Below are positions 46,150 to 55,788 of a DNA stretch of 64,000 nucleotides, one piece after another; the stretch's first letter is position 1, and every line of letters begins with the position of its first letter. The translations under genes and the position numbers were made by a program. The stretch comes from Tous-C4FEB sp044356555 (GTDB taxonomy: Bacteria; Verrucomicrobiota; Verrucomicrobiia; Opitutales; Opitutaceae). The notes under the pieces are model-generated. The model saw only the letters and a list, made by a program, of their open reading frames with translations, made no database searches and had not been told where the DNA came from. The DNA is taken from assembly GCA_044356555.1 (NCBI GenBank), contig JBIKWB010000007.1, positions 1 to 64,000 on the forward strand, in the 5' to 3' direction.

Positions 46150-48396
46150 CTACTTTAGAATGCTGTAAAGGTTCGCTTGATCGTCGGTCCAGAGCGGAGC
46201 CGTCTTTGCGGCGGGTTTGGGCGACTCGGCGACGCCCATGATCTCGGACTGGGCGAGGAACGGGAGATTTTTGGTGAGCAACATCCAGGTGGTGGAGTAT
46301 TGCCACCAGTCGTCGACCGGATCGTCGGAGATGCAGGCGACAGCGAGGCCATGGTGGGCGGCGAGACGCTCGACGACGGGCTGGAGGTCGAGGTAACGGT
46401 TGGAAATGTGGATCGCGATGACGCCATCGGGCTTGAGGTGGCGCAGGTAGAGGGCGAGCGCCTCGGCGGTGAGGAGGTGGACGGGGATGGCGTCGCTGCT
46501 GAAGGCGTCGAGGGCGAGGAGATCGAAATTTTGCGGCTCCTTGCGGTCGAGCTCATGCTCCAGCTCGAGGCGGGCATCGCCCATGATGACTTCAACCTTG
46601 GCCGGGGTTTGGGCGAGGTAAGTGAACGGGGCGCGGGCGAGACGCTCGACGGCGGGGTTGATTTCGTAAAAGCGGTAAGTGTCCCCGGCGCGGCCGTAAG
46701 CGGCGATGGTCCCGGTGCCGAGACCGACGACTCCGACTTTCATGCCGGCGGGGCGGTCGAGGTGCTTGACCGCGAGGCCCACGCCGCTGGTCGGACCGTA
46801 GTAGGTGGAGGGCTGCATGGCGCGGTCGGGAGCGGTGAACTGCAGGCCATGGGTGGTCGCGCCGTGCATGAGCAGCCGGTAGTGTTGATCGGGCTCGTCG
46901 ACGGAGTGATCGTAGACCTTGAGCGTGCCGTAGAAATTACGCGAAGCGGCCAGCACCGTGGCCGTTTCGGCGCGGGTGGCATGTTGAAAAAGCACGTGGC
47001 TCAAGATGCCCGCGAGCAGGACGGCCGGAAGACCGAGCGGCCAGCGCCACTCCTTGGCGAAGCGGCCGATGGTGAAGTCAAACGAGCAACACAGCACGCC
47101 GATGATCCCGAAGATAACCGTCCATTTTTGAACCTGGAAAAAGAGCGCTAATTCAGCCCAGAAACCGAGGCCACCGTCGAAGGAGGCCAAGAGGCCCGGA
47201 ATCGCAACGGTGGCGGCCAAAGCGCCGATGATCGCACCGATTGCCAAGGCCCGGCTGCCGCGGACGAAACACAGCGCGGCAAACGCGACGGCGAGAGCGA
47301 CGAGGCCGATTTCGAACTCGTGGAACTCTTGCAGCAGCGCGGGCGCGACGATCGCGACGAGCAGGCCGCCGAGAGCGCCGCCGGCCGAGATGAAAAGAAA
47401 ATAACCGGTCAGCCGACGGGGCGGCGGTTTGAGTTGGTAGAGTTCGCCGTGACACACCATGCAGGCGACGAAGAGCGCGAGGTTGTAGCCGGCGATTTGA
47501 AGTTTCATCGGTGCCTCGGTACCGGTCTCAAGCATGAGGCAGACGGCGGCGAGACTGAGCACCAGCAGCGTCGCAAACGTGCCGCGGTGATACCAGCGCG
47601 CGTGGTCGAAACAGAGGACGAAGGATAACAGGTAAAGCGCGAGCGGGAGCACCCAAAGGAACGGGATCACGGCGACCTCTTGGCAGAGCTTGTTGGTGGT
47701 CGCGAGGAGGAGGACGGAGGCGATGGCGGGCAAGGCGACCCAAAAGAGACGGTGAATCCAAGGAGTGGCCGCTTCCGGCGCTTCGTCGGCGGTGCGTGCG
47801 GTCGCGGGGGCCGGCAGATGGCGCCACACTCGCCACGCGCACCAGCCGCATAAGAGGACAAACGTACCAAGACCGATGGACCATAGTCCGGCCTGTTCAT
47901 GCCGGGAAAACCGGACTTCGAAAAAAATCGGATAACTCAGCAGCGCGAGGAGCGAGCCGATGTTGGACAGCGCGTAGAGCCGATAAGGCGAAGCGCCGGG
48001 ATGGGTGGTGCCGAACCATTGCTGCATGAGCGGGCCGGTCGCGGAGAGGACGAAGTAGGGCAGACCGATGGTGGCGGTGAGCAGGAGAAGAATGTGCCAC
48101 GTGGGCTCGCCGGCGATTTGTGTTTTCCAACTGTCCGCCGGAGTGATCGGCAGGAACACCAGCGACAGGAGCAAGAGCGCCAGATGAAGCACGGCCTGAT
48201 TGCGCGGCTTGAGGTAGGTCGAAGAGAAATGGGCGTAAGCGTAGCCGCCGAGGAGCAGCGTTTGGAAAAAGAGCAAACAGGTCGTCCATACGCCCGGGCT
48301 GCCGCCAAACCACGGGAGGATGAATTTCCCGATCAGCGGTTGAACTTGGAACAATAGAAAAGCTCCCGTGAAGATGGAGAGCGCGAAGGGTAGCAT
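46150..48396 (-). CDS. Membrane-fused spermidine synthase-like protein
   Basis: This 748-residue protein has an N-terminal half with about 12 hydrophobic helices (from FALSIFTGAFLLFQVQPLIG) and a C-terminal spermine/spermidine-synthase-like Rossmann domain. The latter shows VGVVGLGTGTIAAYG for nucleotide binding, YEINPAVERLA, and DLLALDAFSSDAIPVHLLT, where a catalytic aspartate lies in DAFSSD. Such fusions occur widely in GC-rich bacteria and may not make polyamines. It is divergent from rlmF. Confidence 0.9.
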   Translation of the reverse strand: MLPFALSIFTGAFLLFQVQPLIGKFILPWFGGSPGVWTTCLLFFQTLLLGGYAYAHFSSTYLKPRNQAVLHLALLLLSLVFLPITPADSWKTQIAGEPTWHILLLLTATIGLPYFVLSATGPLMQQWFGTTHPGASPYRLYALSNIGSLLALLSYPIFFEVRFSRHEQAGLWSIGLGTFVLLCGWCAWRVWRHLPAPATARTADEAPEAATPWIHRLFWVALPAIASVLLLATTNKLCQEVAVIPFLWVLPLALYLLSFVLCFDHARWYHRGTFATLLVLSLAAVCLMLETGTEAPMKLQIAGYNLALFVACMVCHGELYQLKPPPRRLTGYFLFISAGGALGGLLVAIVAPALLQEFHEFEIGLVALAVAFAALCFVRGSRALAIGAIIGALAATVAIPGLLASFDGGLGFWAELALFFQVQKWTVIFGIIGVLCCSFDFTIGRFAKEWRWPLGLPAVLLAGILSHVLFQHATRAETATVLAASRNFYGTLKVYDHSVDEPDQHYRLLMHGATTHGLQFTAPDRAMQPSTYYGPTSGVGLAVKHLDRPAGMKVGVVGLGTGTIAAYGRAGDTYRFYEINPAVERLARAPFTYLAQTPAKVEVIMGDARLELEHELDRKEPQNFDLLALDAFSSDAIPVHLLTAEALALYLRHLKPDGVIAIHISNRYLDLQPVVERLAAHHGLAVACISDDPVDDWWQYSTTWMLLTKNLPFLAQSEIMGVAESPKPAAKTAPLWTDDQANLYSILK

Positions 48397-48543
48397 AGGG
48401 GCGGGGGGGAGGAAGAAGCCGAAAGGCTTTGTCGTTACGGAGGCACGGGCCGCGCGGCGAGAGCCAAAAAACAGAATTTTGAGGGGGGAGCTCGGGCGTG
48501 AGAATCAGGTTTCCAAGCTGCGCGGTTCTGTTTCCTATCCGGG

Positions 48544-49458
48544 ATCAGCACGTCCCCCACACCTTCGATCAAAGCGGGTCTCCACCCGCGCAACCGTCAT
48601 CGGACCGGCTATGACTTCGAGCGCTTGGCGGACGTCTCACCCGCCTTAGCGCCCTTCGTGAGTTTGAATGCGCACGGCACGGTCTCGATCGATTTCGCCG
48701 ATCCGGCGGCGGTCAAGGCGCTCAACCAGGCGCTCTTGAAAGCGGACTATGGGATCGGCGTTTGGGACGTGCCGGCGGGTTATCTTTGTCCGCCGATTCC
48801 CGGTCGGGCGGACTATGTGCATCACCTGGCGGACTTGTTGAGCGACGGGATTGAGGCAAAGATCCCGCGGGGTCGGGAGGTCAAGATTCTTGATGTCGGG
48901 ATCGGCGCGAACTGTGTCTACCCGATCATCGGCGGTCATGATTACGGCTGGAGTTTTGTGGGGACGGACACCGACCCGGTCGCGTTGGAACACGCCAAGA
49001 CGATCGTGGCACGCAACGCGGAGTTGGCGGGGCGGGTACAGTTTCGGCGGCAACGTTCGGCGTTGGCGGCGTTTCGGGGCGTGGTGGAGACGGGAGAGAA
49101 GTTTACGGCTTCGATCTGTAATCCGCCGTTTCACGCCTCGGCGGAAGCCGCGATGGCCGGTGCGAGGCGCAAGGTGCGTAATCTGAACGGAGGCCGGGAG
49201 ACGGCGGTCATTTTGAATTTCGGCGGGAAAAGCACCGAGCTCTGGTGCCCGGGTGGTGAAGTTGATTTTGTCCGCCGCATGATCGCGGAGAGCGTGGTGA
49301 GTCCGGGGGTGTGCGGGTGGTTCACGACGCTGCTTTCGAAAGGCGAACATTTGCCGCTGATTGAGCGGGCGTTGGAGCAGGCGCGGGTGACGGAACGGCG
49401 CGTGGTGCCGATGGCTCAGGGTCAAAAGCAAAGCCGGATCGTGGCGTGGCGTTTTTGA
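48544..49458 (+). CDS. rlmF: 23S rRNA (adenine(1618)-N6)-methyltransferase
   Basis: RlmF methylates A1618 of 23S rRNA. The catalytic motif NPPFH, IPGRADYVHHLADLL and the SAM segment ILDVGIGANCVYP are all present. The family's conserved opening (LHPRNRHRTGYDFERL) is encoded in frame from about 48583, but the first normal start codon is a TTG at 48625, inside that conserved region. The frame is closed by TGA at 48499-48501. A start near ATC 48544 would give 304 residues, the usual length. The true start is therefore uncertain: a rare start codon or a sequence error. Confidence 0.85.
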   Translation: MSTSPTPSIKAGLHPRNRHRTGYDFERLADVSPALAPFVSLNAHGTVSIDFADPAAVKALNQALLKADYGIGVWDVPAGYLCPPIPGRADYVHHLADLLSDGIEAKIPRGREVKILDVGIGANCVYPIIGGHDYGWSFVGTDTDPVALEHAKTIVARNAELAGRVQFRRQRSALAAFRGVVETGEKFTASICNPPFHASAEAAMAGARRKVRNLNGGRETAVILNFGGKSTELWCPGGEVDFVRRMIAESVVSPGVCGWFTTLLSKGEHLPLIERALEQARVTERRVVPMAQGQKQSRIVAWRF

Positions 49459-50126
49459 AACAGAGAAAGACGGGCGATTGGCCCACGGAACCCACGGAAG
49501 ACACGGAGAATTCGGAGACGAAGAGCCGCGGCGAGTTGAGCGTTGATTGTCGGGCGGGGGTGGGCTGCGTTGTCGGGCTGAAAACGAAACGCGCCATCAA
49601 GAAACCGCTTCGGGCCGCGCTGTCCCGCTGGATCAGTCACGGGGCTTCGTCCATTCACGGCCGTGGAGTGAGGGCGCGGGTCTTGATTCCTGCCGGCACG
49701 CGCGTGGTGGAATACACGGGTGAACGCATTACGAAGGCCGAAGCGGATCGGCGGGAGAAACTCAGATTGGCGCGGGGGCGGCGCGGCGGGGATGACTGCG
49801 TCTATATTTTCGAATTGAATTCACGGCACGATTTGGACGGCCGGACCCGGCGCAATGTCGCGCGGTTGATCAACCATTCGTGCGCGCCGAATTGTCGGGC
49901 GGAGACGATCCGGGGACGCATCTGGATCATCGCCCGGCGGGAGATTCCGCCGGGGGAGGAACTGACCTTTGACTACGGTTTCGCCCTGAAGGAGTGGCGT
50001 TTGCATCCGTGTCGTTGCGGGAGTCCAAAGTGCGCGGGCTACATCGTGAGCGGCTGGCAACGTTGGCGGCTACGACGCCTCGTGCGTGAGGCGCGGGCAC
50101 TCGAAAAACGAACTGCGATCAATTGA
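49446..50126 (+). CDS. SET domain protein-lysine methyltransferase-like protein
   Basis: This is a SET-domain protein (up to 226 residues) with the full signature: SIHGRGVRARVLIPAGTRVVEYTGE, RLINHSCAPNC, ELTFDYG, and a post-SET cysteine cluster (HPCRCGSPKCAGY). It should transfer methyl groups from SAM to lysine. Bacterial targets are mostly unknown. The first residues overlap rlmF by 13 nt and derive from a CCACGGA-type repeat, so translation may instead start at the in-frame GTG 49560. Confidence 0.85.
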   Translation: MAFLKQRKTGDWPTEPTEDTENSETKSRGELSVDCRAGVGCVVGLKTKRAIKKPLRAALSRWISHGASSIHGRGVRARVLIPAGTRVVEYTGERITKAEADRREKLRLARGRRGGDDCVYIFELNSRHDLDGRTRRNVARLINHSCAPNCRAETIRGRIWIIARREIPPGEELTFDYGFALKEWRLHPCRCGSPKCAGYIVSGWQRWRLRRLVREARALEKRTAIN

Positions 50127-50155
50127 TCGGGCGCACCGCCCGGGGTTGGCGAGAG

Positions 50156-50536
50156 TTACGCGGTGCAGCGGGCGTAGATCTTTTGCAGGAGAACGGCCGA
50201 AGGTGCGGCGGGCGCGGTCGTGGCACGGGGGCCGGCCAGGCTGCAACGCAGGAGTAATTGCTCGTTTTCCCGGTCGAGCTGAAGAATTTGGAGGATGCGC
50301 GTGCGGGAGCGCTCGAGGCGTTCCTGGGTGGAGGTGTCCCGCGCGGAGGCCGCGGGGACGGTGCGCAAAGCCGAGAGCGATTCGTCGAGGCGGGTGAGCA
50401 GCGCGCGCTTGCGGTCGAGCAGGGCCGTATCGGGCGCGCACTGGTGGAGGCGAAGAAACCGGTTTTCCTCGAGCGCGCACTGGTGCAGGTCGTCGCAGAG
50501 CTGCTGATGCTGGTGGAGGGTTTCCGATTGAGTCAT
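50156..50536 (-). CDS. Hypothetical helical protein (126 aa), last gene of a three-gene operon
   Basis: The family is not recognised. The product is mostly helical, with a heptad-like pattern and several His/Gln/Cys residues near the start (HQHQQLCDDLHQCALEENRF) and a leucine-rich end. The length and pattern slightly resemble FlgN-type export chaperones, but that is weak. Its ATG overlaps the stop of the upstream TPR gene by 4 nt (ATGA), so the two are almost certainly translated together. Confidence 0.7.
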   Translation of the reverse strand: MTQSETLHQHQQLCDDLHQCALEENRFLRLHQCAPDTALLDRKRALLTRLDESLSALRTVPAASARDTSTQERLERSRTRILQILQLDRENEQLLLRCSLAGPRATTAPAAPSAVLLQKIYARCTA

Positions 50537-51942
50537 GGCGTGGAAGAGGAAGTTGGCGGGGAGATATCCGCCGTTTTTGTCGGAGTGGGACTGCTTTGGA
50601 GAGACGTGCGGCCGGTCGCGGTGTCGAAGAGGCCTGCGACTTCTCGGTTGGTCTGAATGTTCCAGTCGATGTGTTCAAGCCGCCACGTGGCCATCCGGGC
50701 GAGCTCGTTCAGTTCGGTGTTGGTGGCGGATTTGCCGGCCTCGACGATGGAGCGATAGGTCTCGGCGGCGCGATCGGATAGGCCGAGGCGCTCGAGACAG
50801 AGCGAGACTTGGTAGAGAATCGGCAGCCGCCACGCGGGGTCGGCCGACAGCTCGGCGAGACCGGAATAGATGGCGTGGGCGTTGAGAATATTGCCGGTGG
50901 CGAAGAAATCATTGGCGAGTTGGTTGCCGGTGCGGCGTTGCCAGTAGGCCCAGCGTTTGGGATCGTCGGCCATCGTCGATTGGGTGGTGCGCAGCAGGTC
51001 GAGCGTGACCGTGAATGATTCCTGGCTGCGGCCGAGTTCGCGCAGTGAAATCGCCAGAAGGTAGCGGGCTTCGGGCGCGTTTTCGTCGTTGGGCCACTGC
51101 TCAAGAAAGGTGTTGAGGTTGGTGACTGCGGGCTCGTTGAGGCCTTGCAGATGTTGGGCGTAGGCCGACTTAAAGTGAGCGCGGGCTTGGTCGGCGGGCG
51201 CGAGGTCGAGCAGCCGCAGACGGGTGAAAAACTTCACCGCTTCAGGGAAATTGCCCGACTGAAAGTGGGTTTCGGCGATTTCGAACTGGGCGGTTTTGGC
51301 GAGCAGTTGGTAGTGATCGAAACCTCCGCCGGAGAGCTTCAAGGTGGAATTGATGACGCTGTAAAAGCGGGTGATCGCCAAGTTGTAGGTCCCGAGACCA
51401 CGGAGCGTGCGGCCGAGATCGAGCAACGCGTCGGGTGTACGGGGGTCTTCGGGATACTCCTTTAGAAACTTTTCGTAAAGGGCGGCGGCCTTGGTGAGAG
51501 CGCCTTGGCGGCGATGCGTGCGGGCGAGGCCGAGCAAGGCGGTCTTCAGGTCGTTGTCCGGGACGCCGCGGCCACGGAGAACCTGATGGTAGGCGATGGT
51601 GGCGGCGTCGTAATCCTTCCGGTCGGTAAGGCTGTTTCCGAGTTTGAGCATGCTCTCGATTTCGGCGCCCGGGAGGGGGCCGTTAAGCGATAGGAGCGGC
51701 TCGGCGCTTGGAGTCTCCGTTTTGAGCAGCTCGGATGTGGCTGCGGGGGAATTGGCGGTGAAGGGAGCGACTGGTTTCGATTTCGTGGCTTCCGGGGCCG
51801 ACGCAATGGCGGGAGCCGTCGGCGGATTCGCCGTCTCCGTCGGCGGCCCAGGATCGGCGCGCAGGGCGGGTGCAGCCATGAGGGCGAGCACAAGCCGGGC
51901 GAAGCGAGGTGAGCAGCGCGATGGAGAAAAGCGGATCATCAC
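50533..51942 (-). CDS. Exported TPR protein, middle gene of a three-gene operon
   Basis: This 469-residue protein has a signal sequence (ARLVLALMAAPALRADPG) and a Pro/Ala-rich spacer, followed by several TPR repeats (DYDAATIAYHQVLRGRG, ALTKAAALYEKFLKEYPEDP, GLSDRAAETYRSIVEAG). It resembles YbgF/BamD-like repeat proteins that work at the cell envelope. It overlaps both neighbours by 4 nt. The partner proteins are unknown, so the role in the envelope is not defined. Confidence 0.85.
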   Translation of the reverse strand: MMIRFSPSRCSPRFARLVLALMAAPALRADPGPPTETANPPTAPAIASAPEATKSKPVAPFTANSPAATSELLKTETPSAEPLLSLNGPLPGAEIESMLKLGNSLTDRKDYDAATIAYHQVLRGRGVPDNDLKTALLGLARTHRRQGALTKAAALYEKFLKEYPEDPRTPDALLDLGRTLRGLGTYNLAITRFYSVINSTLKLSGGGFDHYQLLAKTAQFEIAETHFQSGNFPEAVKFFTRLRLLDLAPADQARAHFKSAYAQHLQGLNEPAVTNLNTFLEQWPNDENAPEARYLLAISLRELGRSQESFTVTLDLLRTTQSTMADDPKRWAYWQRRTGNQLANDFFATGNILNAHAIYSGLAELSADPAWRLPILYQVSLCLERLGLSDRAAETYRSIVEAGKSATNTELNELARMATWRLEHIDWNIQTNREVAGLFDTATGRTSLQSSPTPTKTADISPPTSSSTP

Positions 51943-52520
51943 GGGATCTGATTGTAGGTGGCGGAACTGACCGGAGCCGGAGTGGCGGCGGAGGGAGCGT
52001 TCATGGGAACGGGCAGGATTACGCGAACGCCGGATGACCTTGGGTCGAAACCTGGGAGTTGAAAAAACGGCAGGAAGTCTTCCGGACGTACGGCCGGACG
52101 AGTATCATCGGGGATGATCGACGGAGGTGGCGGAGGCGGATTGTTGGCCCGGAACGGCGCGGTGCCGCCGTTGAGTTCGGAAGCCGGCGGCTGGGCCGGC
52201 AAAATCACATCGGGACGATCCGGAGCGGCGGCGGTCGAATTCGACCCCAAGCGGGACTGGTCGGAGTCGGCGACTGCCTGGGATGGCGAAGGCGAAACTT
52301 CTACCGGCAGGCGTTTGGAAAAGTTCGGCAGCGGAGCTTCTTCCCGGAAACGAAGAGGTGCGGCGCCGAGGGCGACCAGATAGGGGGTGGACTCCGACCA
52401 TCCACGTGGCCCGGTGGCCTTGGAGTGGGTCGGCGCATAAGCCGGGAGGAGCAAAAGCGTGGCAAATTGCAGCGCCCGGCATGTGTCCACCGCTAGGTGC
52501 GGTGGTTTTTTTTGATTCAT
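51939..52520 (-). CDS. Proline-rich hypothetical exported protein
   Basis: The family is not recognised. The 193 residues start with a basic N-terminus and a hydrophobic stretch (LQFATLLLLPAYAP), then a Pro/Ser/Ala-rich low-complexity region with a run of prolines in the middle and a short RVILPVPMNAP-type block. It is the first gene of the three-gene operon, with its stop overlapping the TPR gene by 4 nt. It could be a periplasm-spanning linker like those of TonB or TolA, but has no matching domain. Confidence 0.7.
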   Translation of the reverse strand: MNQKKPPHLAVDTCRALQFATLLLLPAYAPTHSKATGPRGWSESTPYLVALGAAPLRFREEAPLPNFSKRLPVEVSPSPSQAVADSDQSRLGSNSTAAAPDRPDVILPAQPPASELNGGTAPFRANNPPPPPPSIIPDDTRPAVRPEDFLPFFQLPGFDPRSSGVRVILPVPMNAPSAATPAPVSSATYNQIP

Positions 52521-52632
52521 TTCGTCGTATGAGGATGTTCATGGTGAGGAGTTCCCCGATCGTGCCCGGTGGAATTATCGGCGCGCACCGTCAAAAGCTT
52601 GAGTGATTTCTTCGGAAACACCGGTCCTGAGC

Positions 52633-52660
52633 AAAAAAAATGGCGCCCGGAGGCGCCTTA
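52633..52660 (-). terminator. Rho-independent terminator of the histidine kinase gene
   Basis: On the minus strand, GGCGCC pairs with GGCGCC around a 4-nt loop and is followed by eight T residues, about 30 nt after the kinase stop at 52689. Confidence 0.8.
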
Positions 52661-52688
52661 AAGAACGTCACGTGCAGTTGGGGGTCTT

Positions 52689-54593
<1,905 letters not shown>

Positions 54594-54738
54594 AGGGGAA
54601 ACTATCGGCCCGATTGGGGTTAACTTGAGCCGCTTGAGTCAGGAGCCCGAGCGGCAGCACGGGCCGGGGCAAGAGGTTCGGTTTGTCGCGGGGAAACCGG
54701 GCGAAAGTGGGGTCACGGTGGCAGTGACTTGGCTTCGG

Positions 54739-55677
54739 TCAGTTGACGAGCCCCTGCAACATCGACGGCAGACGCTCCAAGCTGTTGGCGATGGAGGCGC
54801 GGGCAAGGCGGCTTTCGGGCCCGTCTGAACCGTAGAGGATGCGCCACCCGTCGAGTTTGAGCCAGGCGTCGGGTTGCACGGGCGCCACGTTCTCGAAACG
54901 ACAGCTTACTCCGGCGTGGCGGACGAGTTTGTCGGCAACCTGAACCGCAGCGGCAAACAACCGGTGCCGGGGAGCGCGGTCGGGTTCGTGGTGATATTGA
55001 ACCGCAGTGATGATCTCTTCCGAAACTTTGTGGAGGGCGAGAAATTTGGCGCCGATCTTGGCGTGGTCCCAGCCGATGAGCTCGCGCTCAAGCTGACAGG
55101 TATCTTGGGCTTCGGTCGCCGGAGTGGTCATCACGGTGCGCAACTCGTCCGGGAAGGCATAGGCCATGACGACCTTGCCCACGTTGTGGAGCAGCCCGGC
55201 CAGGTAGTCGGTATCGTCGTCGATGTGCAGGGGCGTGGTCGCGATGATCTCGCGGGTGATGATGGCGGTGCCGATGCTGTGGCTCCAAAGTTCTTTCCAG
55301 GGGCGATTTTCCGCGGAGCCGTGGTGAAGCAGTTCCATTTCCTCGATCACCGGAGTAGCCATGGAAAGTTCGCGGATTTGGCGCAGGCCGAGGAAGAACA
55401 CGGCTTCCTCGATGTTGTTAACCCGGGCCGAGAGGCCGAAGTAGACGGAATTCACCATGCGCAACAGGCGGGCGGAAAGCGACGGATCGCGGCGGATGAT
55501 CTCGGCGATCTGCGAGTTCACGCTCTGCTCCGAGCTCACGAGTTCGCTCAAGGCGCGGTTGATGCTTTGGAGCGAGGCGAGTTTTGGGCAGGCTTCGATC
55601 CGAGCGGTGATCTCTTCGTCGCTATAGCGACCGGCGGGTAAAGGAGACTGGGAAGCGTTGTGCATGGAAGCGGGCAT
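54739..55677 (-). CDS. HDOD domain protein (copy 1)
   Basis: This is a 312-residue HDOD protein, related to HD hydrolases but usually lacking catalytic histidines. INRALSELVSSEQSVNSQIAE leads into the HDOD block with LLRMVNSVYFGLSARVNNIEEAVFFLGL and DYLAGLLHNVGKVVMAY. Such proteins take part in signalling and gene regulation. It is divergent from the glycosyltransferase-like gene at 55789. A second HDOD gene lies 2 kb away. Confidence 0.88.
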   Translation of the reverse strand: MPASMHNASQSPLPAGRYSDEEITARIEACPKLASLQSINRALSELVSSEQSVNSQIAEIIRRDPSLSARLLRMVNSVYFGLSARVNNIEEAVFFLGLRQIRELSMATPVIEEMELLHHGSAENRPWKELWSHSIGTAIITREIIATTPLHIDDDTDYLAGLLHNVGKVVMAYAFPDELRTVMTTPATEAQDTCQLERELIGWDHAKIGAKFLALHKVSEEIITAVQYHHEPDRAPRHRLFAAAVQVADKLVRHAGVSCRFENVAPVQPDAWLKLDGWRILYGSDGPESRLARASIANSLERLPSMLQGLVN

Positions 55678-55788
55678 TGATCTGTGGGGGTAGGCAGCCG
55701 TCCAAAGATCGGCCCGGACCGATCAACTCTTTAGGTTGATTTCGCTCAAGTGGCAGAAACTGCGCGCCGATAGTCACCGCACGCCATC

